A program made the translations under genes and the position numbers. A stretch of 64,000 nt of DNA from Candidatus Altimarinota bacterium (lineage in GTDB: Bacteria; Patescibacteriota; Gracilibacteria; BD1-5; UBA2023), in assembly GCA_028689205.1 (NCBI GenBank), contig JAQTWP010000001.1, positions 189,216 to 253,215 on the forward strand, given 5' to 3'. A model generated the notes under the pieces. The model did no database searches. It had not been told where the DNA came from and saw only the letters and a list, made by a program, of their open reading frames with translations. This document shows positions 22,711 through 34,575 of the stretch, piece by piece (within the stretch, counting starts at the first letter, position 1; every line of letters starts with the position of its first letter).

Positions 22711-22872
22711 TCGGGATTCGCCAAGTGGTAAGGCAAGGACTCTGAAGTCCGTTATTGTAGGCGACAATGATACAGCTAATTATGAATTTATTCGGGATTC
22801 GCCAAGTGGTAAGGCAAGGACTCTGAAGTCCGTTATTGTAGGCGACAATGATACAGCTAATTATGAATTTAT
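22711..22872 (+). repeat. Two tandem 81-bp tRNA-Gln-like truncated copies
   Basis: Two identical 81-bp units (22711-22791, 22792-22872) directly precede the tRNA in phase with it. Each repeats the tRNA 5' half exactly (acceptor 5' strand TCGGGAT, D-arm, GGACTCTGAA) but then diverges: the anticodon stem is shifted, a small ATTGT/ACAAT hairpin stands where the T-arm should be, and no acceptor 3' strand exists. They cannot fold as tRNAs on their own. Confidence 0.8.
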
Positions 22873-22946
22873 TCGGGATTCGCCAAGTGGTAAGGCAGTG
22901 GACTCTGAATCCGCTATCGTAGGTTCGAATCCTACATCCCGAACCA
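22873..22946 (+). tRNA. tRNA-Gln (anticodon CUG)
   Basis: A full cloverleaf: acceptor TCGGGAT/ATCCCGA, D-arm GCC...GGC, anticodon stem GTGGA/TCCGC with loop CTCTGAA (anticodon CTG at loop positions 3-5), T-arm GTAGG-TTCGAAT-CCTAC, discriminator A and encoded CCA. It reads CAG. Confidence 0.95.
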
Positions 22947-23098
22947 TAAAACAATTAGAAAATTAAAAGTATAAATAAATAATTGCTGTCCAAGAATTAA
23001 AAATAGGATTCGAATAAGAGGGTAAAATTTTTGAAAAAAATTTTAGAAAGACAACAATTTGTCTTTTGACCCCGTAGCCGGCTCCGGCGCTTGAGGAC

Positions 23099-23119
23099 CG
23101 AATCCTACATCCCGAACCA
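23099..23119 (+). repeat. 21-bp direct repeat of the tRNA-Gln 3' end
   Basis: Identical to 22926-22946, the last 21 bases of the tRNA including CCA, 173 bp downstream. It is preceded by an unusually GC-rich stretch (23069-23098). This arrangement resembles an attachment-site duplication, but no integrase is near. Confidence 0.6.
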
Positions 23120-23131
23120 AAAAACTAATTA

Positions 23132-23160
23132 AAAATACTCTCAGCACTGAGAGTATTTTT
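23132..23160. terminator. Terminator, bidirectional
   Basis: AATACTCTCAG and CTGAGAGTATT form an 11-bp stem with a two-to-four-base loop and T5 tail. It ends both the tRNA locus and the pilin gene 23166-23801. Confidence 0.9.
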
Positions 23161-23165
23161 GTATG

Positions 23166-23801
23166 TTATTTTTTCCAATTAGTAAAAATTGTTTTCAAAT
23201 CAATTTCGTAAGTTCATACTTTAGAATTATCTACCCATTTCACAATACTATGAACTTCCATTCAAGATGCCGTTTCTGGATCCGTTGTTCATATATAACT
23301 AATTTTTATTTCTCTAGTGAATATTGAAAGACATCAAGTACTAGTATTAGTTGTACATTTGTTAACTGAACCGGTTTGGATAATTAATCAATCAGAATCA
23401 TAAGAAACAGGGAATTGTGTTAGTCCTCAGGTATATGTTGAACTAGGATTACTTACTCAACTCAATGTCCATAGAGATCCACTTTGAATTAATATATATG
23501 ATCAGCTAGAAAATCTTTTAGTTGGTATAGTTATAGCATTTCCAATACAACCATCATCATAATTTTTTGTATTCCAGCAATTCTGGTAATCACTTGAGAA
23601 TTTAATCCAATTAGTATCTCTGATATTTCCTACGGCCTCAATTCACTCTCTTGCAATATTAATTGCTTTAATTCTGTTTTCGGTTGTATTTGCTAATTTT
23701 TGTCATGAATTAAGCATTCAGTAAGCTCAGACTATTCATATAGAAAGAATAACTATTACGACAATAACTTCAATTATTGAACTCCCTTTGTATTTTGACA
23801 T
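23166..23801 (-). CDS. Type IV pilin-like protein
   Basis: 211 residues with leader MSKYKG and then SSIIEVIVVIVILSIGIVGAYG: cleavage after Gly, Glu at +5, hydrophobic helix. The residue after cleavage is Ser rather than Phe. It has INIAREGIEAVGNIRDTNW and a final NWKK shared with 4241-4900. Four or five Cys are in the exported domain. It starts 4 bp after the FecR-like gene stops. Confidence 0.82.
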
Positions 23802-23804
23802 ATA

Positions 23805-25259
23805 TTATCAGTTATTAGATACTCAAGTTCATATATTAGTATTTCATGTAGAAGTATCAATTCATTCTGTTTGTTCTACTGTAGCTGTTTCTTTTACTAT
23901 TGTAAATAGGCTTGTATATAGTAGTTCATCATCTTTTCAATAATATTTGATAGTATATAGGTTAATTCAATCATTCATTGTACCATAGTCCTTATTAGCA
24001 AAATAATACCAGTTAGAATTGAATTGAGGGAATTTAGTTAATCTAAAATCATTAATTGTTATGAATTTTACAATTCATTTATTAATATTACCGGCAATTT
24101 TTACAATATTTTCAGTCGTTTTAAAAGGGTTTCATATTGGCTCAATTATACGAAAATCTTTTGATGATATTGGATAAGTTGTAACTGTTGGTTTTTGAAG
24201 TTCATCTTTTGATTTTTCTTTTGAAGATGTATATACAGTAAGTACTCATTTTGAAAGTACATTATTGTCGCTATCATAAGCCTTATATACAATGTTGTTA
24301 ATTGAGCTATTAAGTTCAAAGTCTTTTGCTACAAAAGTTTTTTCTTCTTTATTTATACTTGCTTCTTTATCATTTAGAGTTACTTTTTCAACTTTTGAAG
24401 AAACTATGGATCATTCAATATTCAAAATATTACTTTCAATAGTAGCTTCGTCTTCTGGATAATTAATTATAATTGATTTACTTGATTTATTTTGACTAGT
24501 TCAACTTCAATTTAATTCTCATGTTCAGCTATTATCAGAAGATGGATTATTAAGGTAATTAGTTCAGTTGTGTTTTATAAAAAAATCTCAAGTTTTATAA
24601 TAATCGTCTATAGGTTCAATTTTGTCTTCTGCTTTTAGATTAGAATCTGTCATATCTGCATTAAGTATGGTGATTTTTTGTCAAACTCATACAATTATTG
24701 ATTTTTCAGTCTTTTTTCATGTATTAAGGGTTAAATTAACTTCTCATTTAAGAACATATACAGAAGAAGAATTAGTATATTGCGTAAAAGAATATACTCA
24801 ATTATTAGCAGAAATAGTGAAATTTTTCAGGTCAAATTTTATTGGACCGTTTCATTCTACCCATATATCTCAATTACTTATAGAAAAATTTTCTTCACTA
24901 CCAACTCTTCAGTTGTATTTAATTTCTCCTAGTTTATTTAGATAAATTTTTGATGTATTTCATTCAAGTGTAATTTTTGCTTCTCAAGAAACTACAGCAA
25001 CTTTATAATCTGTAGGATATAATTTTTCTATTCAAGTAATTCTTGTTGGACTAGAATTCTCTCTTAAATATATATCAATTTCTGATTGCTCTTGTGAAGG
25101 TTCTACATTAACAAAACCATCATTAAGATTTTTATTGGTTTCAGTAGTTCCTCCAAAAAATGCTCTTATAATAAGTATTACTACAATTAGTGCTATTATT
25201 AAAGGAAGCGCTAATCCTGATAAATTTGATTTTTTTTGATTAGGTTGAATTCTTGACAT
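23805..25259 (-). CDS. FecR-like membrane protein with Ig-like domains
   Basis: 484 residues: one N-terminal membrane helix (ALPLIIALIVVILIIRAFF), a FecR-like beta domain (about 75-215, including SVYVLKGEVNLTL and GVGQKITI), and two exported beta-sandwich-like segments rich in Ser/Thr/Lys. FecR domains normally sense or bind in signalling, but CPR use them in envelope proteins too. Co-transcribed with the pilin 23166. Role inferred as envelope or pilus-associated. Confidence 0.6.
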
Positions 25260-25298
25260 AAATATTAATTTTAGTTAATTATTAATATGATTAATATA

Positions 25299-25329
25299 CA
25301 AAAAAACCTCGATTAATCAAGGTTTTTTT
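25299..25329. terminator. Terminator of 25341-25868
   Basis: AAAAAACCTCGATT and AATCAAGGTTTTTT form a long stem with T7, 12 bp after the stop of 25341-25868 on the minus strand. Confidence 0.8.
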
Positions 25330-25340
25330 GTTGAAATTTA

Positions 25341-25868
25341 TTATTTGGGAATTATTGATTCCACTGCTGCGTATGTTGCTTCTTTTCAGGCAGGAATTTT
25401 GATTGATACTTTATCACCAATCTCTCACTTAATATAAGTAACAGCCGCAAGTAGTACATTATAAGTCTTACCATCCGAAATTACTTGGAATTTATCTCAT
25501 GTTTTAGTTAGAAGTCCTACTTTGGTTTCTGCTTCGATTTCTTCAATTATTTTGTATAATATTTTACCGTCTGGTTTGATAATTGCTTTTACTTTGCTTC
25601 ATTGTACTAATCTTGATTTTGATGCGTAATTCTGAGGAACTGGATAAATATTAGAATCTGCTCATAGCATAGATTCTCAAGTAAAAACTCATTCTACTAT
25701 TTTATCTTCTCAGCTATCATATGCGTGTAAATCTCAAGTATCTAATTCGATATCTTTTTTTAAATCCTTACTATCAATCATAGTGGCAAGAATTTTTTTG
25801 GCTGATTGTATTGATTTTTCTGCTGTAAGGATAAAATCTTTTATCGCAACTAATTTTTTATCACTCAT
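25341..25868 (-). CDS. Conserved-looking soluble protein, unknown
   Basis: 175 residues: an N-terminal helix pair (about 1-45, FILTAEKSIQSAKKILATMI) and a beta-rich C-terminal half with regular G-turns (KTGDKFQVISDGKTYN, KGEIGDKVSIKI). No signal peptide. The C-terminal part resembles an SH3-like or KOW-like barrel. Monocistronic between two terminators or gaps. Not recognised. Confidence 0.65.
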
Positions 25869-25977
25869 TTTATTTGTATTTAAGTATTAAATTTATTTTT
25901 ATATTTTTTTAATTCCTTCTTATTTTATTTAAATTCTTCTAAACTTCAAGAAAACTTCTATAGATTATTTTTATAGT

Positions 25978-26979
25978 TTATACATAATACATAAAAATCA
26001 AATTAATTATTTTATCATAGTACATTAAAGACAATAATAATCATACTCCAAGAAATGGTCAAAATGCTATATAGGCATTTCTTTGTTTTTTTACTGCTAA
26101 TATATAAATTCATACAATGGCTCCAATTAGGTAACCAATTGCAAGTCATAATACAGCAAGCTTAAATCCTCAAACGAATCACATGAATACTGCAATCCAT
26201 AAATCTCAATGTCACATTCATGTGTAAATAAATTCCTCTTCATTTGTTTCTTCTAATTCACTTTCTTTATCTGAATTAAAAAAAACAGAAAAAATCATAT
26301 AAAAAGGTAGAGTGAAATATTCAATTGCTTGAACTAAAATAATATTATATTTTTTCTTTTTAATAGCATAATACATTCCTGGAAAAAATATTTGAATATA
26401 AAAAAAACTATATATAAATGTTGCTCAAAGTAGGGAATTGATTATTGGTTTTGAATAAAAAGAGTTCTCAAATGATTTAAAATAAGAGAAAAAATACTCA
26501 GAATTAATAGAAAAAATACTACTCAGTAATATAGTTAAAAGTATTAATATTGCTGGTCATAGAATTTCAGTTGGAATTAATTGATAAAGTATATCATAAA
26601 AACTGAATACAACCACTACAAAACCTATATATAAAAAGAATGTTAATCTTATTAATTCTTGTATATTTCATCCTATAATTAATTGATAATCAACCAAATT
26701 CAATCATATTAAAAAAAATACAATTCACATTACAATTTCAAGTATTGGGTATAATATTGAGACTGATGATTTACAATATCTACATTTTCATCCTAGGAAT
26801 ATATATGAAAAAATTGGGAATAAATCTAGAGCTCATAATATATGATTGCAATTAGTACAATGACTTCTTCATGTCATTATTCATCATTCCTTGTTATAGA
26901 ATCTATGAATTAAAACTGAGGCAAAACTTCAGAAAACTGCTCATAATATTGCTAAAATTATTAGAAACGTAATTTGCAT
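25978..26979 (-). CDS. pilD: Prepilin peptidase PilD (leader peptidase/N-methyltransferase)
   Basis: 333 residues, seven or eight membrane helices. It has GSFASVLIHRF, a zinc site CTNC ... CRYC, and both catalytic aspartates of the aspartic prepilin peptidases: SFYDILYQLIP and GMGHGDLWIA. It should cleave and methylate the pilins at 3582, 4241, 4903 and 23166. A large loop (about 170-250) makes it longer than usual. It starts 1 bp after recO. Confidence 0.94.
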
Positions 26980-26980
26980 A

Positions 26981-27565
26981 TTAATTAATATAATAAGTTA
27001 AAGTGTTTGTATTGAATTTTTCAATTTCTTCAAAAATAGAGTTATCAAGTCATTCAATTTTCATAAGCACAGATATTTTGTATATATCAATTACGCCAAA
27101 TATTTTAATAAAATTCTTACTTGAATCTGATATTTCTGGTGTTTTTGCTATTCAAAGAGTTTTCAAAAGTTTTAAAGTAAAAAAAACGCTTGATTTTTTA
27201 TTTTCTTCATTTAATTCAAAATACTTTGAACAATCTACATAATTATCAAAAATATTTTCTAGAACCATTCAATTGGGAAGAACTTTTTCTAGATAAAAAT
27301 TTATTTGTAGTATATTATTAATTTCTCTATAACCAAGACTGGCTGTATTTATGATATTTTTCGTTTTAAAAGAATCAATTTTATTTATTCAATTATCTGT
27401 TTTTGATGAGAAATTATAGATATTTCAAATATCTATACTAATTTTACTTTTGCTTTCGGTATGCCAGGCGCTAATTTTTCAGTATTCTTTAGAAAAAACA
27501 GATATATAATGCTTATTATCTTTTACTTTTATTTTTTTGAGAACAACTCAATCAAAGCTAAACAT
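26981..27565 (-). CDS. recO: DNA repair protein RecO
   Basis: 194 residues. The start MFSFDGVVLKKIKVKDNKHYI followed by SVFSKEYGKISAW matches the RecO OB-fold (vvL...D.i..vfT...Gki). The C-terminal helical part includes LETLG-like KLLKTLGIA. It is shorter than typical RecO (about 240) and lacks an obvious zinc finger. It overlaps the upstream gene by one base (TAATG). With RecR (2103) it would form the RecA-loading pathway. Confidence 0.82.
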
Positions 27566-29472
27566 TATCTAACAACTACTTTATTATCTGATATTTCAAA
27601 ATTAACCAAGTATACTCATGCTTTATTTCATACATATATTGTTCAATCTTTTGGTACAAAAATAGAATTAATTGTTGAGTCAGAAGGTTCTAATTGTCAT
27701 ACATATTTAACTCATTTTACATCTTTGTAGTTCCTTGAATCTGGTTCAAAAATCCAGATTTTATTATCCATAAGTATGTATATATAATTCAAATTAAGTC
27801 ATACAGTCATTTTTGGAGGTGTATTAGAATTATTTACGTATGTAGTATTTTTTATTCAGTTAATTATTATAGATTTTTTTATATATGAAGGAGATGAAAA
27901 GAATTTTTCAATTGAAAGATCATTGTTAAGAATATAGAATCATCAATCAATAGCAAAATCATACATCAAAAGGTTTTTAGTGTCTTTGTCATCTATTAAT
28001 GGAGATTTAGCAGAAAATCAATTAACTCAAGGTTTATGACGGTATATTTGATTCTTTTTATCGCTTAATAAATATAAATTAGAATTAAATGTCTTGATTC
28101 ATATAGAATTTTCCCAAGTTTGTTGTCATCCAACGTTAATATATTTGAATGATTGTTTATAGAATTGAAGAATTCTATATGTTTTTGTAAGCAAGAATAT
28201 ATTTCATTCAGGCGTTACATCTGCAGATATTATTTCTTCTCAATCAGGATAATTATAAGTTTTTGGTTCTTCTCATTTTATATAAGGTCAAATAAGTGAA
28301 TTTTTACCGATAAAATAATATTTTTTACTTACTTCAAAAATTCAAATTAATCCAAAATTAGCATCTTTGAAAGCTATTTCTTGCTTGTCATTTTCTAGAT
28401 TAAATGTCTCTATTCAATTACTTTGCTTTTTAAGAAGTGAAATAAAATCCAAAAGTTTATTAACATCATTCAGGAATATATTCTTTCATCTAACTTCAAA
28501 AATCAAACTTTCAGCTTTTTTTATATTAGCATCAAAAACTTCTTTATTTCATAAATCTTTATTTGATCTGTCTAGAATTAATTTTGCCTCTATAAGTTTG
28601 GTTTTGTATTGTTCTGGTACTGATTTTTGTAATTCATTATTAAGTATTGAACTTATTATTGAATACAGAAATACAGCTGACATAAGAATTCAAACTGACA
28701 AAAATCAAAGATAAACATATTTATTTTTTAAATTGATTTTGTTTTTTAGTTTTGTAACTATAGTATCAACTTTTTCATTTTCAATTAGTTTATCTTTTAG
28801 AGATAAGAATTTACCTTTTATTAAATCAAAGGCTATATTTTTTGATTCTTCAGTATATTCTGTGGTATTAGAGATTGATATAAGGTTATATTGTTCATTT
28901 GTAGCTTCTTGACTTAGAATTTGTTCAATTATCTCTAGCTTATCAATTTTTTTTGTTCTAATTATTTCAAATATATCATCTTTCGTAATGTAATCTAATA
29001 AATTAAGATTAGATAAAAAAATCATATCAGATACATTTACATTTCAGCTTGAAATATAAGAAAATTCTAGATTTTTCCCCTGCATTCATTCTGCAATATC
29101 AATAATTTTTGAGTTTTTTATTAGATATATTGAATAATTACCAAGAATAGAAAAATGCAATACATCTCATTGGATTATTCACAAGAAAATATTTATTGTA
29201 TCAAGATTATAATCTTTTGATAAAACCTTTAATTCTTTATTTAGTTTTTCTAGAATTAATGAAAATGAATCGTAAACATCTCCATATTTGTCAATTTTAG
29301 TAATAAGTAAATCTATTACTAATTTTTCTACAATATCAACTAAATTCCTATCTGTATATGAAATTTGGATTAATCCTTCTAGATTAATATCAAGTGCAAT
29401 TTTTTTTGAAGTAACAAAATTAGTTTCTTGGATAATAGGTAAGTTACTCTTCCTTATATTAATATTTAGCAT
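27565..29472 (-). CDS. PP2C-like domain, membrane helix and beta-propeller-like protein
   Basis: 635 residues. The first 190 look like a degenerate PPM/PP2C phosphatase (GDVLHFSILGNYSIYLI, then MIFLSN) without the metal-binding Asp motifs. A membrane helix lies at about 255-278, followed by a coiled region and a beta-rich C-terminal half with repeated strands (GNIFLLTKTYRILQFYK, NLYLLSDKKNQIYR, GFYILNNDLSIEKF), suggesting a beta-propeller. Operon with recO and pilD. The catalytic state and role are unknown. Confidence 0.6.
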
Positions 29473-29505
29473 ATTTTTGATTAGTGCTTTACATTTTTAA
29501 TAGAA

Positions 29506-29543
29506 AAATACGACTCCATTTCGTAAGTCGTATGTGTTTTGTT
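29506..29543. terminator. Terminator between 29554-29934 and 27565-29472
   Basis: AATACGACT and AGTCGTAT pair around a short loop, flanked by A-rich and T-rich runs. Confidence 0.7.
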
Positions 29544-29553
29544 TTTGTTTTTA

Positions 29554-29934
29554 TTAAAAATCATCTAGCATTTTTAGAACGTCGTCTGCTGATGCTGAAT
29601 TATCATTATCATCTGCTTCTGCTTTTTTAATTTTTTCTCTTGATTCTTTTGTTTGGTATTCTTGCCATTCAATAAGATGTTTTTCATTAAGAGTCTTAAT
29701 TTCTTCTTGATATTTAACTTCTAAGTCTTCAAGTTTTCTTCTTTCTGTTTCTAAGATATCAAACAATCTATCAACTTGTTCATCTGTCATAGAAGGAAGT
29801 ATATCAAACCAATATTGTTTCTCATTGTTATCCATTGATTCTGTATTTAGAACCAGTTTTACTAGTTCTCAATATTGAGCTTGAATTTCGTCCAAAATTT
29901 GGAATGCAAATCAGTCTTTTGTTATTTGTGCCAT
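29554..29934 (-). CDS. Small acidic helical protein, unknown
   Basis: 126 residues starting MAQITKDGFAFQILDEIQAQ; the first 33 residues contain two TGA glycines, so under the standard code the gene would appear truncated. Mostly one long helical hairpin with a strongly charged coiled coil (about 60-105) and an acidic tail (DDNDNSASADDVLKMLDDF). Soluble. No family recognised. Confidence 0.7.
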
Positions 29935-30040
29935 TTTTTACGATTTAAAAATAAAATTTTTTGTTTTTTTAAGTAGTTTTTTATTCAACAATGCTGATTA
30001 TATTAGAATTTTCTTTTTTACAAAATTTTTTTCATATATT

Positions 30041-30802
30041 TTACGATAATGTCAAAATTTCATATCAATCTTCAGTTACTGCTATTGTATGCTCGAACTG
30101 AGCTGATAATTTTCAGTCTTGTGTTTTGACTGTCCATTTATCATTTAATACCTTGGTTCTTGGTGTTCAAAGATTAATCATAGGCTCTATTGTAAAAACC
30201 ATTCATGGTACTATTTTAACTCAGCTATTTTTCTGTGATTTGTGATAAATATAAGGTTCTTCGTGGAATCATCTACCAATTCAATGTCCTGTATATTCCA
30301 GAACTACACTGAATCATTTACTTTCGACGAACTTAGATATTTCATAACCGATATTACCTGTCATATTACCCGGATATACTTGACTTATTCAAATATCTAA
30401 AGCTTTTTGGGTTACATCTATTAGTTTCTGTGCTTGCGGCAATATTTCTCAAACAGTATACATTCTTGAAGTATCTCAAAAATATCAATCTTTATTAACT
30501 GTAATATCCACATTGAGAATATCTCATGTTTTAAGAATTTCACTTTTTGTAGGTATTCAATGACAAATTGTATCATTAAGAGAAATACATGTGAATTTTG
30601 GATATCAATTATAACCAATGCAAGCTGATTTTCATCACTTAGAGAGTATGAAAGTATTACATATATGATCAAGTTCCTCAGTACTAATTCACTCTTTAAT
30701 ATATTGACCAATCATATCTAACGCAAGAGAAGCTATTCTACCTGCTTCTCTAATTCATTGTATATCTTCCGAAGTTTTTATTATTATTTTATTTTTTGCC
30801 AT
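30041..30802 (-). CDS. map: Methionine aminopeptidase, type I
   Basis: 253 residues, standard type Ia length. The five metal ligands are seen: Asp in NVDITV, Asp in GYFGDTSR, His in YTGHGIG, Glu in FTIEPM and Glu in QFEHTI. The substrate His is in DTICHGIP. It removes the initiator Met from new proteins in the cytoplasm. Monocistronic. Confidence 0.97.
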
Positions 30803-30910
30803 AGTGAATTATATTTATCTTCTTTGTTAATACTAATGACGTTTTAATAAAATGCAAAATTAGTTATGAAGTTTTAGATTATCTCTTAGTTATAATTATT
30901 AGGAATAAAA

Positions 30911-33331
30911 TTAGTTTAATTTGAAAACTGCTGGCGGATTACTCTGGATATCACTATCATATTCTATAATTATAGGTGAAGTTGAATATCAAGGTATAGT
31001 CATATTTACTCAAGATACACTTAAACAAGGTGAAGCTCATCAACTAACAGGACATCATTGAACTCAATTAATATAATGTCTGAAAAGATTTAAGTCATAT
31101 CTTTTAGAGTTTGTTTCAGTACATGGAGTAACTCAATATGGACATGTAAAAGGATTTTTATATGATCAACCAATTGTATTATTACTTATAATTGTTCATT
31201 TGAAGAACATTTGATTCTGAGCAAGAGAATCGCTGTCCGCATAGTATGTAGTTCAATCTCCAGAAATTAATCATCAATCTGCGAATATTGCAAGCGCAAC
31301 ATATTTTACGGTATCTTTAATATATATATTTCATCAAACTCAATTATTTTTAAGAACAACAAGTCATTTAACTTTTCAATTAATCTTTGGAATATCTCAT
31401 GTTATATAAACATTAGCTCATTTTATTATAATAGTATCTTTTCAAGAAGGCCAATTAGTTGACGATAGATTAATAAAATCAGAAGTTTGATATTTTATTG
31501 TTCAAGAATCTGGCACTCAATTCTTAGTAAGTAATTCAACATTCTTATATATTGTAGTTTTTAAATCATTTTTGTTAATTGTTCATATAATATTAATACT
31601 ATTAGAACCAGATTGTACTATAAGATTTTTAGAATTATCATTAGCTTTACCTGTAACTTTGATTTGATTATTAGTAACTCATCCTGCTTTTTTCAAGGAT
31701 TCATGTCATACTATCGTTCAGTTATTATTGTATGTAACTAATGAATTATAATTAATTGTCATAGAAGCTGGAGCAGGAAGTGAAAGATTAAGTTTCGGAG
31801 TCCAACTAAATGTATTATCAGATCAATAAGTATTAGAAGAAAGATGTGAATAATCACAGTTAGAATTAGTTGAAATATAAGCTCAACTTTGATTATAGAA
31901 TCAATTACAACCAAATGTTCATGTAGGATTCTGAAGTGAAATAGCTACATTATCTATTGTAGTAGGATTATTAATATCAAAAATATGAGCAATTTTTTGA
32001 GCAGATGTTGATCATGGATTTAATATACTTCAAGTAAAAAATTTGGTATTATTAGGAGTTATTGAATTAAATCATCAAGATACAGTCATATCACTAACAT
32101 AATAGGCTGGAGAAAAATTATATGTAATGGGGGGAATATTTATAGAAGTTATTCCTCAAACATTGGCTCATCAAGTGATATTATATGTAAATGTAGTTAG
32201 TTTCAGTGATCAAGATCATCAATTGGCATGAGTGGTTGGAGCATATGATGAAACTTGGAAATTATAAATTCAATTAGGATCTCATGAAGCTAATCAGGTT
32301 ACAACATTTTGAGTTTTTGTTGTATTTAAGCCAAAATCTTTTAAATAGAAATTAATCATTCATAAAGTTGGAACTATATAAAGAGGACTAGTTATTGGAT
32401 ACTGATATTGTTTAATATCGTTAGCAAAAGCTATATTAACAGTGACAGTTTTTCATGTAGTAGTATCATTTATTACCGGATTACCGTATGTATCTCTTAA
32501 TTCAATATTAATATCTTGTTTAGTAGTTCAATCTGCAATTTTTGTAATAGGACTAGTCGAAGGGAATATTGCAGCCTTAGGCACTCAAATATTTGCTGCA
32601 TTCAAAGTTGTATTTGGAACATTAGCAACAACGTGGATTACTCAAGTAGTATAGTTTCAAGTTAAATCCTTCAGTATATAATTATAATCTTTCGCTTTTC
32701 TAAAATCATGATTAAAGGGGGATATTTTTGAATAAAAAGCAGAATCAGTACTGCTGTAATTATCTAATTGAACTTGATAAGTTCATCATACGTCAGTAAT
32801 TGTCATTGGTTTATTATTGTCAGCTACAAAAACGGTACTTGGAAAAGTTGGAGGAGTAATATCTACACCACCTGTAATTCATCACATGTCTATCCAGCCA
32901 AGATTCTCACTCCGAGCGAATCAAGAGAATTTACCTGTATTTGCATTATATTTAGTATCATTTACTCAATTAATAAAGGCAATCCACCCTGCATTCTCGC
33001 TCCAAGCATATCAACTAACAGTAATATTAGTTCCTGTAGGAGATGCAATTGATGCTTGACTTCCTCATAATCAGTCAAAAGTCGCCCAACCTACATTCTG
33101 TATCCGGAAATATCAGTAGAATTTATTATCTGTTCAAATATAAGCCCATTTTTTTGTTCAGTCTATAGTTGCTACTGGTGCAACATTTGTAGTACTAAAT
33201 GTAATAGTTCAACCATTTTCTGAAGTTGTAGTACCTACAATAGTTGCATCAACTCTTGTGGCAAATGTTTGTTGTACTCAGATAATATATATTGAAAGAA
33301 TACAAAGGAATGTAATTATTAACTTTTTCAT
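30911..33331 (-). CDS. Large secreted surface protein with beta-sandwich repeats
   Basis: 806 residues with a signal peptide (MKKLIITFLCILSIYIIGVQQTFA, a typical AxA end; listed here in part only). The N-terminal third has repeats of the form YAWSENAGWIAFINGV and FARSENLGWIDMGG, common in CPR/Patescibacteria surface proteins. The rest is Ig-like beta-sandwich material rich in Asn, Thr and TGA glycines, with few Cys. No anchor is seen at the C-terminus (ends AVFKLN). Adhesin or S-layer component by inference. Confidence 0.7.
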
Positions 33332-33424
33332 ATTGATAAAATTAAGAATAAATTTTGTTTTTAGTATTTTTTTGGGTTTTTGTAATTTCTGGAGTTTTAT
33401 TTTTTGTAATTCTTATGAATTAAT

Positions 33425-33465
33425 CCTTCGACAGGCTCAGGATGACAACCAAACTCAGGATGACA
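33425..33465. repeat. Half-copy of repeat family B
   Basis: CCTTCGACAGGCTCAGGATG followed by ACA (33425-33447), identical to the right end of 20572-20675, and a second partial copy CTCAGGATGACA (33454-33465). Confidence 0.75.
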
Positions 33466-33494
33466 GAAGGTGAGTCTGGAATTACAGAGGTTTA

Positions 33495-34481
33495 TTATTT
33501 TTTAACAGATATAAGTAGATTAACTGTATTAATACATTTCTGTTTGTTAACTGAATCTGTAATTTTCTGGCATTCTGCAACATTAAGTGTACTTATTGCA
33601 ACTTTATTTGCTATTCATTCTATACATTGATTTTTAGTATTTATATCGTTAATACTAGAACAACTATTAGTGTCTGTAGAATTAGAGGAATTCTTAAAAG
33701 TTTCAGCATCTTGATTTTTCCTTACAGATGAAATACAATATTCTTTATTCTTAGGATCTGTAATATTATTACAAGATGAAGTTGTAGTTGAGCTCATTCA
33801 GATTTCAAGATTAATTGATTCTATACAACTTGCTTTTAATTTACTGTCGGCAATTGAATTACAAGCATTAATATCTTTTTTAGCAACGGCAGTTTCTAGA
33901 ATATTCATAGCAGCTCATTTATTGATTTGTGAAACACAATTAGTTTTATCTTGTCATTCCAGTGTATTACATATATCTGCTGAACCAGTGAATCAAACCA
34001 TACTAACTTCACTTAAAATAGATGTTCTAAGACACTGTTTCTTAACTTCTTCATTTCATATTATTTTTTCACAATCTTCTTTTTTCCCTGACTTCATTGC
34101 ATTAGATATTATGAAACTATCAATACATTCTTTTTTAAGTGGTATATCTTGAATGCTATTGCATATGCTTTTATCATTATCAAATTTTGCTTTTGTAATA
34201 TATACAAGATCCTGACAATGTAACTTAAGTTTTTTATCTATTATATTATCACACTTTGTAATATCTGCAGAACTTACAGCATTGTCTAATGCATTTCAAT
34301 CAACCATGTCTTGATTAATTGCTTCTGTATTTTTTTCTAATGTTTCGATATCAGAGTTTTTTTCAGAAACTATAGTATCAATTTTTTCATCATTAATAGG
34401 TTTTTTATTAAGATTTCAATATACTACTAGTCATCATATTAGTAATAGAATTACAAGTATTGCAATAAGTTTTGTTTTCAT
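33495..34481 (-). CDS. Cys-repeat exported protein
   Basis: 328 residues: one N-terminal membrane helix (LIAILVILLLIGGLVVYG) then about seven repeats of a helical unit with a Cys pair, pattern C..I.D...K..C (for example KCDNIIDKKLKLHCQDL, ICNSIQDIPLKKECID, ACNSIADSKLKASCIE). The Cys could pair as disulfides in each unit. First of three neighbouring Cys-bearing exported proteins. Function unknown. Confidence 0.7.
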
Positions 34482-34575
34482 AAATATGAAATTAATAAGT
34501 AAGAAGTTGATTAATTTTTATACTGTGATTTACTGATATACATTATTTAGAATTTTTCTTTTTCCCTTATAATTT

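Noticed and set aside
22706-22954. Open frame on the minus strand across the tRNA-Gln repeats
   Set aside because: It is the complement of the tRNA and its truncated copies; the repetitive peptide follows from the 81-bp repeat, and such frames over tRNAs are a known annotation artefact.
23805-25259. Competence or DUF-type pilus adhesin (PilY1)
   Set aside because: No PilY1 propeller or calcium site seen; the FecR-like segment is the only recognisable part.
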